The position numbers and the translations under genes are program-made. From VAZQ01 sp036557665 (GTDB taxonomy: Bacteria; Pseudomonadota; Alphaproteobacteria; Rhizobiales; Xanthobacteraceae): DNA of 64,000 bases. Positions 9,128-17,313 of this stretch are shown one piece after another. A model generated the notes under the pieces. It did not search any database and was not told the origin of the DNA. It was given only the letters and a program-made list of their open reading frames with translations. The stretch's first letter is position 1. The number at the start of each line of letters is the position of its first letter. The DNA is taken from NCBI GenBank assembly GCA_036557665.1, contig DATBHG010000005.1:172578-236577 (forward strand), given 5' to 3'.

Positions 9128-9150
9128 ATGCGCGGGCTTGTCCCGCGCAT
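9128..9150. repeat. Perfect 9-bp-arm palindrome upstream of hom
   Basis: ATGCGCGGG (9128-9136) and CCCGCGCAT (9142-9150) flank the 5-base loop CTTGT. It lies 42 bases 5' of the hom start. The same arms recur at 42379-42411. The element can form a hairpin in the leader of the hom transcript. Confidence 0.6.
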
Positions 9151-9186
9151 CCACGTCTTGTGCAGCGTATCAAGCCATGGACGGCC

Positions 9187-10404
9187 CTACCGGCGCTGAG
9201 CGAGGGGAAGGACGTTGTGCAACTTTTGCGGGCCGGTTTCAAGAAAGCGCCGGATGTTACGGGCGGCTTGCCGGATGCGCTGCTCGTTCTCGACCAGCGC
9301 GATACGCACGTAGCCTTCCCCGTGCTCGCCAAAGGCCACCCCGGGGGAGACCGCAACCTCTGCCTTCTCGACCAGGAGCGTGGAAAACTCCACGCTGCCG
9401 AGGCCCTGGAACGCCTCGGGAATCGGTGCCCAGGCGAACATCGACGCGCGCGGCGGCGGAATCTCCCAGCCGGCTCGCCCGAACGACTCGACCAGCACGT
9501 CACGGCGGCGCTTGTATGTATCGCGCATCTCACGGATGCAGTCGTCCGGCCCATTGAGCGCCGCGGTGGCCGCTACCTGGATCGGAGTGAAGGCCCCATA
9601 GTCAAGGTAGGATTTCACCCGGCCGAGCGCGGCGATGATGCGCTCGTTACCCACTGCAAAGCCCATGCGCCAGCCCGGCATCGAGTAGGTCTTCGACATG
9701 GAGGTGAACTCGACCGCCACGTCCATCGCGCCCGGCACCTGCAAGACCGAGGGCGGCGGGTTGCTGTCGAAATACACTTCGGCATAGGCGAGATCCGACA
9801 GCACGAGCACGCCGTGCTTCTTCGCGAACGGGATCAGGTCCTTGTAGAAGTCGAGGTCGGCCACATAGGCGGTGGGATTGGACGGGTAGCAGACGATCAC
9901 CGCGATGGGGGGAGGGATGGAGTGGACGATCGCCCGCTCCAGGCTTCCGAAGAACGCCGGCGTCGGTTCAGATGGCACCGAGCGGATCACGCCGCCAGCC
10001 ATGAGAAAACCGAACGCATGGATAGGATAGCTCGGATTGGGCACCAGGATCACGTCGCCGGGCGCGGTAATTGCCTGCGCGACATTGGCAAAGCCTTCCT
10101 TCGAGCCGAGGGTGGCGATGACCTGTGTTTCCGGATTGAGCTTCACGCCAAAGCGCCGGCCGTAATAGACCGCCTGGGCACGGCGCAGTCCGGCAATGCC
10201 GCGAGAGGAAGAATACCGGTCGGTGCGGGCTTTCCCGACGGTCTCCTTGAGTTTCTCGATCACGTGTGCCGGGGCGGGCAGATCGGGATTGCCCATGCCG
10301 AGATCGATGATGTCGGCCCCGGCGTTGCGCGCGAGCGCCTTGGCCCGGTTGACCTGCTCGAACACATAGGGCGGCAGCCGCCTGATCCGGTGAAACTCTT
10401 CCAT
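9187..10404 (-). CDS. Class I/II aminotransferase (AlaC / LL-diaminopimelate aminotransferase-like)
   Basis: This 405-aa PLP enzyme has the fold-type I layout: DLGMGNPDLP near the N-terminus, SYPIHAFGF, the CYPSNPTA substrate/PLP loop, and SMSKTYSMPGWRMG with the Schiff-base Lys. ATG 10404 was preferred over ATG 10464 because GGGGAG lies 6-7 bases upstream and the protein then starts at MEEFHRIRRLPPYVF, a typical family start. The gene precedes hom on the same strand, so a role in aspartate-family or alanine metabolism is plausible. Similar proteins are variously named alanine or LL-diaminopimelate aminotransferase; the substrate is not decided. Confidence 0.9.
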   Translation of the reverse strand: MEEFHRIRRLPPYVFEQVNRAKALARNAGADIIDLGMGNPDLPAPAHVIEKLKETVGKARTDRYSSSRGIAGLRRAQAVYYGRRFGVKLNPETQVIATLGSKEGFANVAQAITAPGDVILVPNPSYPIHAFGFLMAGGVIRSVPSEPTPAFFGSLERAIVHSIPPPIAVIVCYPSNPTAYVADLDFYKDLIPFAKKHGVLVLSDLAYAEVYFDSNPPPSVLQVPGAMDVAVEFTSMSKTYSMPGWRMGFAVGNERIIAALGRVKSYLDYGAFTPIQVAATAALNGPDDCIREMRDTYKRRRDVLVESFGRAGWEIPPPRASMFAWAPIPEAFQGLGSVEFSTLLVEKAEVAVSPGVAFGEHGEGYVRIALVENEQRIRQAARNIRRFLETGPQKLHNVLPLAQRR

Positions 10405-10554
10405 CTCCCAACTCCCCAACCCGGCAGCGCCTTCATTCGCAGGACGTGGCGTAGGGGCGCTCATCGGGTCGCAACGACAGGGCGAGCCAATGCCTTGCCT
10501 CTACGGATCGGCCCGGCCTGCCATCCCGGTCCTCACGAGCCGAAAAACCTCTTA

Positions 10555-10911
10555 TCACTGGCTTGCGGTGCCGGCAGAGGGTTTAGCCGTCCCCGCGGCA
10601 GCGGCGGCGCGTTTGCGGGCCTCGGCGAGCTCGTCCTCGAGCTTCTTCTGCTCCGCACTGCTGAGGACGGCGGAGCTGCGCGGCGGAGGGACATCGTTCA
10701 CCGCAGGATAGACCGGCGGCGAGCTTGGCCGGGCGGGCGCGCCCTCGGGCAAGCCCCCCATCGCGGTCGGCGTATGGTCGGCAACCGTGCTCGCGCAGCC
10801 CGTGATCGTCACCGCACCCGCCGTGAGCCCCAGGGCAAAAATGAACACCGTGCAGGAGCGGGTTTGCGATCCGCCCCTTGAACCTCGCTGCCGCTGCCGG
10901 TTTATCCCCAT
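10555..10911 (-). CDS. Small putative lipoprotein of unknown function
   Basis: The frame encodes 118 aa with a basic N-terminus (NRQRQRGSRGG), a hydrophobic segment (CTVFIFALGLTAGAVTI) and a lipobox-like TGCA, so it should be lipid-anchored after signal peptidase II cleavage. The mature part is Pro/Ala-rich, then a short charged helix (SAEQKKLEDELAEARKRAAAAAG). No enzyme domain is visible. The ATG at 10911 is the best start; the frame extends upstream but without lipoprotein features. It sits between the aminotransferase gene and phaC. Confidence 0.6.
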   Translation of the reverse strand: MGINRQRQRGSRGGSQTRSCTVFIFALGLTAGAVTITGCASTVADHTPTAMGGLPEGAPARPSSPPVYPAVNDVPPPRSSAVLSSAEQKKLEDELAEARKRAAAAAGTAKPSAGTASQ

Positions 10912-11231
10912 GCCGGCTCTGCCGTGATACGCGTGCGCCGAGCGCCGATCGGCGTTACTTGCGATGGCAGCTCTCGCCCCGCGTTCGGCGGCGCTGACCG
11001 CCTTCTCCCGCAGGCTGAAATGATGCCATTCCGGGCTGATTACTGCCTGGGGGCGTAGTGCCGCAATATGACGAAACCAAGGTTGCAGTCTTTCCGGCGA
11101 TTGCGACGCATTCCGACTGGTGCAATCGTAGGCAACAAGCGCATTATCCCGGCTTGCGGCGTTCCGGGCCAGCGTCCATTTGAGCTGAAGCCGACTGCCG
11201 GACCAGCGCCGCACTGCAGAGAGGCCTGACC
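10912..11231. other. 320-bp divergent intergenic region between lipoprotein gene and phaC
   Basis: The region must hold the promoters for the leftward lipoprotein gene and rightward phaC. The only clear element is AGAGAGG, 8-9 bases before the phaC GTG start. I see no palindrome, repeat or RNA gene in it. Confidence 0.4.
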
Positions 11232-13049
11232 GTGAGAGCCCCCTCGGAACCGATCAATGGCGGCTCGACCAGCACAGCCGGCTCGACCGAGGTCGAGGAG
11301 TTTGCCCACAACGTCGCTCGCATGATGGAGGAAGGCGGCCGAGCGCTCGCCGCCTATCTGCGGCCGCGCGAGGAAGGCACCGCAGACGACCAGTATTCCG
11401 AGATGACGGACATCGTCAAAACGCTGGGCCAGGTTGGGGATTACTGGTTGCGCGATCCCCAGCGCGCCCTCGAGCTGCAGTCGAGCCTGGGCAAAGCCTA
11501 TCTCGATCTCTGGGGGAATGCAGTCAAACGCCTGGCGGGCGAGCAGGTCACCCCGGTTGCGGCTCCCGATCCGCGCGACAAGCGCTTTGCCGACCCGGAA
11601 TGGTCGAGCAATCAGTTCTTCGATTTTCTCAAGCAGGCCTACCTGCTCACCGTCGAGTGGGCACACCGCCTGGTCCAGGATGCCAAGGGACTCGATCCCC
11701 ACACCTTGCACAAAGCGGAGTTCTACGTCCGGCAGATCGCCAATGCGATCGCCCCTTCCAATTTTGTTCTGACCAATCCCGCGCTCCTGCGCGAGACGGT
11801 TGCCGCGAAGGCCGAGAACCTGGTGCGCGGCATGCACATGCTCGCGGAGGACATCCAGGCCGGCCACGGCGATCTACGCATCCGCCAGTCCGACTACGAG
11901 AAGTTCGAGGTCGGCCGCAATCTGGCACTGACGCCGGGCAAGGTGATTTTCCAGAACCAGTTGATGCAGCTCATCCAGTACGCACCCTCGACCGCGACAG
12001 CGCTCAAGCGGCCACTGCTCATCGTTCCGCCCTGGATCAACAAGTTCTACATTCTCGATCTCACTCAGGAAAAGTCCTTCATCCGATGGTGTGTGGCTCA
12101 AGGCGTCACCGTATTCGTCATCTCCTGGGTAAACCCGGACTCGAAGCTCGCCGAGAAAAATTTTGAAGATTATATGCGCGAGGGTCCCCTTTGCGCCCTC
12201 GAGGTGATCGAGAAGGTCAGTGGGGAGCGCCAGGTCCACAGCATGGGCTATTGCGTGGGCGGAACGCTTTTGGCGGCGGCGCTCGCCTACGTGGCCGGCT
12301 CCGGCGACGACCGCATCATATCGGCTACCCTGTTGACGGCCCAGGTGGATTTCACCCATGCCGGCGATCTGAAGGTCTTCGTCGACGAGGAGCAGATCAC
12401 GGCACGTGAACGGGAGATGGGTCAGCGCGGCTATCTCGAAGGCAAGAAGATGGCCAAGGCCTTCAATCTCCTCCGCTCCAACGACCTGATCTGGCCTTAT
12501 GTCATCAACAACTATCTCAGAGGCAAGGAGCCGGCTCCTTTCGATCTGCTGTATTGGAATTCGGATGCGACGCGCATGCCGGCCGCCAATCACTCCTACT
12601 ATCTGCGCAACTGCTATCTGGAAAACCGGCTGAGCAAGGGTGAGATGGTGATCGGGGACAGGAAACTGGACTTGAGGAGCGTGAACATCCCGATCTACAA
12701 TCTCGCCACGCGCGAGGATCACATTGCGCCCGCGAAATCTGTGCTGCTCGGCTCCAAATTCTTCGGCGGCCGCGTGCGCTTCGTGCTCGCGGGCTCGGGC
12801 CACATCGCCGGCGTGATCAATCCTCCCGACAAGATGAAATATCAATATTGGACGGGCCCCAAGCCGACCAGCGCCAATCTCGAGCGCTGGTTGGGGAAGG
12901 CCAAGGAGCATCCGGGGTCGTGGTGGCCGGACTGGTTCAAGTGGCTCAAGGCGCAGGATCCGACCGAAGTCTCTGCCCGCCTGCCGGGCGGCGGCGTCCT
13001 CTCCCCCATCGAGGACGCGCCCGGCAGCTACGTGAGGATGCGCGATTGA
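11232..13049 (+). CDS. phaC: Class I poly(3-hydroxyalkanoate) synthase
   Basis: The enzyme polymerises (R)-3-hydroxyacyl-CoA into cytoplasmic PHA granules. The 605-aa length and absence of a phaE partner indicate class I. The N-terminal PhaC_N domain covers about residues 90-260. The alpha/beta-hydrolase core has the lipase-like box GYCVGG with nucleophile Cys341, an Asp in REDHIAP and a His in GSGHIAGV. The GTG start has AGAGAGG upstream. There is no adjacent phaA, phaB or phaR; a phasin lies 11.5 kb away at 24515. Confidence 0.95.
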   Translation: MRAPSEPINGGSTSTAGSTEVEEFAHNVARMMEEGGRALAAYLRPREEGTADDQYSEMTDIVKTLGQVGDYWLRDPQRALELQSSLGKAYLDLWGNAVKRLAGEQVTPVAAPDPRDKRFADPEWSSNQFFDFLKQAYLLTVEWAHRLVQDAKGLDPHTLHKAEFYVRQIANAIAPSNFVLTNPALLRETVAAKAENLVRGMHMLAEDIQAGHGDLRIRQSDYEKFEVGRNLALTPGKVIFQNQLMQLIQYAPSTATALKRPLLIVPPWINKFYILDLTQEKSFIRWCVAQGVTVFVISWVNPDSKLAEKNFEDYMREGPLCALEVIEKVSGERQVHSMGYCVGGTLLAAALAYVAGSGDDRIISATLLTAQVDFTHAGDLKVFVDEEQITAREREMGQRGYLEGKKMAKAFNLLRSNDLIWPYVINNYLRGKEPAPFDLLYWNSDATRMPAANHSYYLRNCYLENRLSKGEMVIGDRKLDLRSVNIPIYNLATREDHIAPAKSVLLGSKFFGGRVRFVLAGSGHIAGVINPPDKMKYQYWTGPKPTSANLERWLGKAKEHPGSWWPDWFKWLKAQDPTEVSARLPGGGVLSPIEDAPGSYVRMRD

Positions 13050-13143
13050 TGACGCTTTGACCCGTGGAAAGCGGTTTCAAACTCGCCTGTAGTCGCGAGG
13101 CAACCGGAAATGACATCGAAGAACATCACAGCGGAGACCTGAA

Positions 13144-14052
13144 ATGCGTCTAACCAGATCACTATCGACAGCGCTGGCCATCTCGGCTCTCTGCGCCGGG
13201 TCGGCCTTCGCCGAGGACCTCACCGGCACGCTCAAGAAGATCAAGGACACCGGAGCAATCACGCTGGGTCACCGCGAATCCTCGGTGCCGTTCTCCTACT
13301 ATGACGACAAGCAACAGGTGGTCGGCTATGCCATGGATCTCTGTTACCGCATCGTCGAGGCTGTGAAGAAGCAGCTCAACCTGCCCAACCTGGAAGTAAA
13401 GCTCAATCCCGTGACCTCGGCCACGCGCATTCCGCTCATCGCCAACGGCACCGTCGATCTCGAATGCGGCTCAACCACCAACAATTTCGAGCGGGAGAAG
13501 CAGGTGGCCTTCACGATCACCCATTTCGTCACCGCCAACCGGTTCGTCTCGAAGAAATCGGCCAATCTGAAAAGTGTCGAGGACCTGCGAGGCAAGACCA
13601 TCACCTCGACTTCAGGCACCACCAACATCAAGCAGATCACCGAGATCGGCGCGCAAAAGGGCCTCAATCTCAACATCATCCCTGCGAAGGATCATGCGGA
13701 GGCGTTCCTGATGGTGGAGACGGGGCGCGCGGCCGCTTTCGTCATGGACGACATCCTGCTCTACAGCCTGGTCGCAGGCTCGAAATCGCCGGGCACCTAC
13801 GTGATCTCCGCCGACCCGCTCTCGGTCGAGCCGTACGGGATCATGCTCGAGCGCGAGGATCCCGCTTTCAAGAAGGTCGTTGATGAAGCGATGATTGCGA
13901 CCTACCGCAGCGGTGCGATCAACGCGATTTACGACAAGTGGTTCTTGAAGCCTATCCCGCCCAAGGGCATCAATCTTAACGTGCCGATGAGCGCGTCCTT
14001 CAAGAAGGTCGTTGCCAACCCGACCGACAGCGGTGATCCTGCCGTATATTGA
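13144..14052 (+). CDS. gltI: Glutamate/aspartate ABC transporter periplasmic binding protein
   Basis: The 302-aa protein has a classic Sec signal peptide (basic N-terminus, hydrophobic core, cleavage after SAFA). Its mature part strongly recalls GltI/DEBP, with LGHRESSVPFSYYD, ECGSTTNNFER, TSGTTN, AKDHAEAF and C-terminal KPIPPKGINLN. It is the receptor of the importer encoded by the next three genes. The start ATG follows GGAGACCTGAA, a good ribosome binding site. Confidence 0.93.
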   Translation: MRLTRSLSTALAISALCAGSAFAEDLTGTLKKIKDTGAITLGHRESSVPFSYYDDKQQVVGYAMDLCYRIVEAVKKQLNLPNLEVKLNPVTSATRIPLIANGTVDLECGSTTNNFEREKQVAFTITHFVTANRFVSKKSANLKSVEDLRGKTITSTSGTTNIKQITEIGAQKGLNLNIIPAKDHAEAFLMVETGRAAAFVMDDILLYSLVAGSKSPGTYVISADPLSVEPYGIMLEREDPAFKKVVDEAMIATYRSGAINAIYDKWFLKPIPPKGINLNVPMSASFKKVVANPTDSGDPAVY

Positions 14053-14143
14053 GACCTGCTCTGACCTTCCGCGGCCGCGAGCAGAGTCTGAAGCGTGGGC
14101 CAGGGTACGCATGCGGAATCGTGAGAGTGTCGCACGGTGATCA

Positions 14144-14166
14144 AGCGCGGGTTTGAAGCCCGCGCT
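14144..14166 (+). promoter_or_regulatory. Intercistronic hairpin after gltI
   Basis: AGCGCGGG (14144-14151) pairs with CCCGCGCT (14159-14166) over a 7-base loop, 92 bases past the gltI stop and 70 before the permease gene. There is no T-run. It may stabilise the binding-protein mRNA or attenuate the downstream genes, giving excess receptor over membrane components. Confidence 0.45.
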
Positions 14167-14235
14167 CGCATGCGTTGTAATGCCGAGTTGGCGGCAGCCC
14201 GCAGCCGAACGATCGAGAATCCGAGACCGAGAATC

Positions 14236-14985
14236 GTGAACTACCACTGGAACTGGGGCATCTTCTTCCAGACCTCGCCCGACGGGGTGCACACCTATCT
14301 CACGACGCTCCTCATCGGCACCGGCTGGACGCTCGCCACCGCGCTTGGCGCGTGGGCGCTCGCGCTTGTCCTCGGATCGCTCGTCGGCGTCGCCCGCACT
14401 ACCCCGTATTTCTGGCTGGCGCGGATCGGCGATGCCTATGTCGAGCTGTTCCGCGACATCCCGCTGCTGGTGCAGATGTTTCTCTGGTACTTCGTGCTGC
14501 CGGAGCTCTTGCCCGGCGACATCGGCGACTGGCTGAAGCAACTCCCCGACGCCTCTTTCTACACCGCCGTCGTCGCACTCGGCTTCTACACTTCGGCGCG
14601 CGTATCCGAGCAGGTGCGCGCAGGCATTTCGAGCCTCGCACGCGGCCAGCGTTTCGCCGGGCTCGCGCTCGGGCTCACGCTGCCGCAGACGTATCTCCAT
14701 GTGCTGTTGCCCATGGCGTATCGCATCATTCTGCCGCCGCTTACGTCCGAATTCCTCAACGTGATCAAGAACAGCGCTGTCGCGCTGACCATCGGCCTTT
14801 TGGAGCTGACCGCGCGTGCTCGTGCCATGCAGGAAATGTCCTTCCAGGTGTTCGAAGCGTTCACCGCCGCGACCGTGATCTACATCATCATCAACATCGC
14901 CGTGACCTTCGGCATGCGCTGGGTCGAGCGGCGAACCGCCGTGCCCGGCCTCATCGGGGCCGCGCCGGCGCTCGCGACCCACTGA
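14236..14985 (+). CDS. gltJ: Glutamate/aspartate ABC transporter permease 1
   Basis: This HisM/GltJ-type inner-membrane permease of about 249 aa has several transmembrane segments (e.g. LLIGTGWTLATALGAWALALVLG) and the EAA-loop region SSLARGQRFAGLALGLTLPQTYLHVLLP that docks the ATPase. GTG 14236 (VNYHWNWGIFF) matches the usual N-terminus of this family; the in-frame ATG at 14137 would add about 33 polar residues that look non-coding. Seven bases separate it from the second permease gene. Confidence 0.9.
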   Translation: MNYHWNWGIFFQTSPDGVHTYLTTLLIGTGWTLATALGAWALALVLGSLVGVARTTPYFWLARIGDAYVELFRDIPLLVQMFLWYFVLPELLPGDIGDWLKQLPDASFYTAVVALGFYTSARVSEQVRAGISSLARGQRFAGLALGLTLPQTYLHVLLPMAYRIILPPLTSEFLNVIKNSAVALTIGLLELTARARAMQEMSFQVFEAFTAATVIYIIINIAVTFGMRWVERRTAVPGLIGAAPALATH

Positions 14986-14992
14986 ACGCTCG

Positions 14993-15685
14993 ATGTTCGC
15001 CGACTTCGACTTCGACGTCATCATCCGCTCGCTGCCTTACCTGTTCTATGACGGCATGACGTTCACGCTCATGCTGACAGCTCTGGCAACGGCCGGCGGT
15101 GTCGTTTTCGGCACGGCGCTTGCGCTGATGCGCCTGTCGAGCTTCGCCCCGCTCGCAGTGCCCGCCGCCGGCTATGTCAACCTGATGCGCTCGGTGCCGC
15201 TGGTGCTGATGATTTTCTGGTTCTATTTTTTGGTACCCTACATCGGCCAATGGGTCACCGGCGCTCCTCGACCCATCCAGGTCGGCGCGTTCGCTTCCTC
15301 GCTCGTGACCTTCACCCTGTTCGAGGCCGCATATTTCTGCGAGATCATGCGGGCGGGGATTCAATCGATTCCGCGCGGACAGGTCGCGGCGGCCCAGGCG
15401 CTCGGCATGACCTATGCCCAGACCATGGGTTACATCGTCCTGCCGCAGGCGTTCCGCAACATGCTGCCGGTCCTGCTCACCCAGACCATCATCCTGTTCC
15501 AGGACACCTCGCTCGTCTACGTGCTCTCGATCACCGATTTCCTCGGTGCCGCCTCGAAAATCGCCGAGCGCGACGGCCGCCTCGTCGAGATGTACCTGTT
15601 CGCGGCGCTGGTTTATTTCGTGATCTCGTTTGCCGCCTCCCTGCTGGTGCGGCAGCTGCAGAGCCGCATCGCCATCGTCCGTTGA
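14993..15685 (+). CDS. gltK: Glutamate/aspartate ABC transporter permease 2
   Basis: This 230-aa partner permease starts MFADFDFDVIIRSLPYLFYDGMTFTL. It has about five membrane segments and the cytoplasmic coupling sequence SIPRGQVAAAQALGMTYAQTMGYIVLPQA. With GltJ it forms the heterodimeric channel. The gene follows gltJ closely; a tandem-repeat tract separates it from the ATPase gene. Confidence 0.9.
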   Translation: MFADFDFDVIIRSLPYLFYDGMTFTLMLTALATAGGVVFGTALALMRLSSFAPLAVPAAGYVNLMRSVPLVLMIFWFYFLVPYIGQWVTGAPRPIQVGAFASSLVTFTLFEAAYFCEIMRAGIQSIPRGQVAAAQALGMTYAQTMGYIVLPQAFRNMLPVLLTQTIILFQDTSLVYVLSITDFLGAASKIAERDGRLVEMYLFAALVYFVISFAASLLVRQLQSRIAIVR

Positions 15686-15718
15686 GGTCAGGCGGTGTTG
15701 CAGCTACGCTGCTTCCGT

Positions 15719-15790
15719 CTTGGCATCCGTCTTGGCATCTGTCTTGGCATCTGTCTTGGCATCTGTCTTGGCACCTTTCCTGGCACCTTC
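15719..15790. repeat. 12-bp tandem repeat, six units, between gltK and gltL
   Basis: Six head-to-tail 12-mers run from 15719 to 15790 with consensus CTTGGCATCTGT. Units 2-4 are identical, unit 1 differs by one base and units 5-6 are more divergent. The tract ends 39 bases before the gltL start codon and is probably transcribed within the operon. Its unit length is a multiple of three and both strands are open through it, but no plausible gene is formed. Confidence 0.9.
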
Positions 15791-15829
15791 ATGGCCAGCC
15801 ACGGCACGACGGCGGCATAAAGCTCTGCG

Positions 15830-16558
15830 ATGATCACTCTCAGCCATGTCAGCAAGTGGTACCAGAGCTTCCAGGTTCTGAACGACTGCTCGACGGAAGT
15901 GGCGAAGGGCGAGGTCGTGGTGGTGTGCGGCCCTTCCGGATCGGGCAAGTCCACCTTGATCAAATGCGTCAACGGGCTCGAGCCGTTCCAGCAGGGCACC
16001 ATCACGGTTGCCGGGATTTCCGTCGGCGACCGCAAGACGGATCTGCCAAAGCTGCGCGCCCGCATCGGCATGGTGTTCCAGCACTTCGAGTTGTTCCCGC
16101 ATCTCACCGTCATGCGCAATCTGGTGCTGGCGCAGATCAAGGTGCTCGACCGCGGCAAAGCGGAGAGCGAGGAGCGCGGCATGAAGCTGCTCGACCGGGT
16201 GGGGATGCGCGAGCATGCGTACAAATTTCCCGGTCAGCTTTCGGGCGGCCAGCAGCAGCGCGTGGCTATTGCCCGCGCGCTCGCCATGGATCCGATCGCC
16301 ATGTTGTTCGACGAGCCCACTTCGGCGCTCGATCCGGAAATGATCAACGAGGTGCTCGACGTCATGGTCGCGCTCGCCAAGGAGGGCATGACCATGATGG
16401 TCGTCACCCATGAGATGGGCTTTGCGCATCGCGTCGCCCATCGGGTGGTGTTCATGGACCGCGGCGAGATCGTAGAGGACGCCCCCACGTCGGAATTCTT
16501 CGGCAAGCCCCGCAGCGAGCGCGCCCAGACCTTCCTTTCCAAAATCCTGCAGCATTGA
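15830..16558 (+). CDS. gltL: Glutamate/aspartate ABC transporter ATP-binding protein
   Basis: The 242-aa polar-amino-acid ABC ATPase has Walker A GPSGSGKST, Q-loop VFQHFELFPHLT, signature LSGGQQQRVAIARAL, Walker B AMLFDEPTSALDP and switch His in VTHEMGFA. It energises GltJ/GltK import. The 144-base spacing after gltK is unusually large for this operon and is filled largely by the 12-bp repeats. Confidence 0.93.
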   Translation: MITLSHVSKWYQSFQVLNDCSTEVAKGEVVVVCGPSGSGKSTLIKCVNGLEPFQQGTITVAGISVGDRKTDLPKLRARIGMVFQHFELFPHLTVMRNLVLAQIKVLDRGKAESEERGMKLLDRVGMREHAYKFPGQLSGGQQQRVAIARALAMDPIAMLFDEPTSALDPEMINEVLDVMVALAKEGMTMMVVTHEMGFAHRVAHRVVFMDRGEIVEDAPTSEFFGKPRSERAQTFLSKILQH

Positions 16559-16620
16559 GCCCCGGCATGCGGGGGGTCGATAACCCAGCCCCTGGAACAC
16601 CCCAATGTGCCCTGCTACTA

Positions 16621-16644
16621 TGACCATAGTCATGACTATGGTCA
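16621..16644. promoter_or_regulatory. Perfect 24-bp palindrome, probable operator of the Phd/VapC module
   Basis: Positions 16621-16644 are exactly self-complementary; the centre is TCATGA and the arms contain GACCATAGT/ACTATGGTC. It ends 13 bases before the antitoxin ATG, overlapping where the promoter or leader must be. Phd/YefM antitoxins repress their own operons by binding such palindromes, so this is the natural autoregulatory site. The hexamer ACTATG also occurs twice in direct orientation (16617 and 16634). Confidence 0.75.
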
Positions 16645-16657
16645 CGGAGAGGCATAA

Positions 16658-16888
16658 ATGACCCGAAGGATAAAAGCCTCGGAATTCAAGGCGAAATGCC
16701 TGGCCATCATGGATGAGGTGGAGCGAACGGGCGAAGTGGTGGTGATAACGAAAAACGGCCGGCCGGTGGCGGAGCTCGTCCCGCATCTCCCTTCCCGGCC
16801 AAAGTTGCTGGGCCTCCTGAAAGATCGGTTGTTCATCACCGGAGATATCATCTCGCCCATGGATGTGGACTGGGAAGCGCTCGAGTGA
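16658..16888 (+). CDS. Phd/YefM-family antitoxin
   Basis: The 76-aa protein begins MTRRIKASEFKAKCLAIMDEVERTGEVVVITKNGRPVAEL when read across 16658-16777, the Phd/YefM DNA-binding fold. Its C-terminal tail (FITGDIISPMDVDWEALE) is the part expected to wrap the PIN toxin. GGAGAGG lies 8 bases before the ATG. The stop overlaps the toxin start by four bases, so the two are translationally coupled. Confidence 0.88.
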   Translation: MTRRIKASEFKAKCLAIMDEVERTGEVVVITKNGRPVAELVPHLPSRPKLLGLLKDRLFITGDIISPMDVDWEALE

Positions 16889-17286
16889 TCCTGCTCGATA
16901 CCCACGTGGCGATTTGGATACTGCGGAACGATGCCGCCCTCGGCAAGAAAGCTCGGGACGCAGCGATGGCCGCATTAGCTGAGGCGCAGCTGGTGATCAG
17001 CGCGATCAGCTTTTGGGAGATCGCATTGCTGATCGCAAAAGGCCGTCTGCGTTCACTCGACGATCCAGACGAAACCCGCAGGTCAATGTTGCGCGCAGGG
17101 GTCCGGGAGCTTCCCTTGACGGGTCAGATCGCTATCCTAGCAGTGCAGCTCGAAACGCTCCACGGCGACCCGGCCGACCGGTTCATCGCCGCGACAGCTC
17201 TCGCGCACGCGGCGGCTTTGATGACGGCCGATGAGACGTTGTTGGCCTGGCGATCCAAGCTTACACGGATCGACGCGGAGCGATAA
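16885..17286 (+). CDS. vapC: PIN-domain ribonuclease toxin (VapC-like)
   Basis: The 133-aa PIN domain carries the acidic metal-site residues: Asp in LLDTHVAIW, Glu in SFWEIALL, Asp in GDPADRFIAATAL and Asp in LMTADETL. It starts at GTG 16885 inside the antitoxin stop (GTGA overlap). The cognate antitoxin is Phd/YefM-type rather than VapB-type, a common pairing for this PIN subgroup. All four catalytic acids are present, so the toxin looks functional. Confidence 0.88.
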   Translation: MILLDTHVAIWILRNDAALGKKARDAAMAALAEAQLVISAISFWEIALLIAKGRLRSLDDPDETRRSMLRAGVRELPLTGQIAILAVQLETLHGDPADRFIAATALAHAAALMTADETLLAWRSKLTRIDAER

Positions 17287-17313
17287 CCGCGCGCGTAGGA
17301 AGCGATCACTTCT

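Noticed and set aside
9025..10881. A 618-codon plus-strand open frame antisense to hom 5' end, the aminotransferase and the lipoprotein gene
   Set aside because: Composition is typical of antisense GC-rich frames; the minus-strand genes have clear motifs throughout.
15719..15790. Possible CRISPR-like array
   Set aside because: Units are 12 bp and directly abutting with no spacers; no cas genes are present. It is a simple tandem repeat.
15704..16975. A 423-codon minus-strand frame antisense to gltL, ending in repeated Asp-Ala-Lys-Thr
   Set aside because: The repeated tail is only the 12-bp tandem repeat read in one frame, and the rest is antisense to an intact ABC ATPase and antitoxin.
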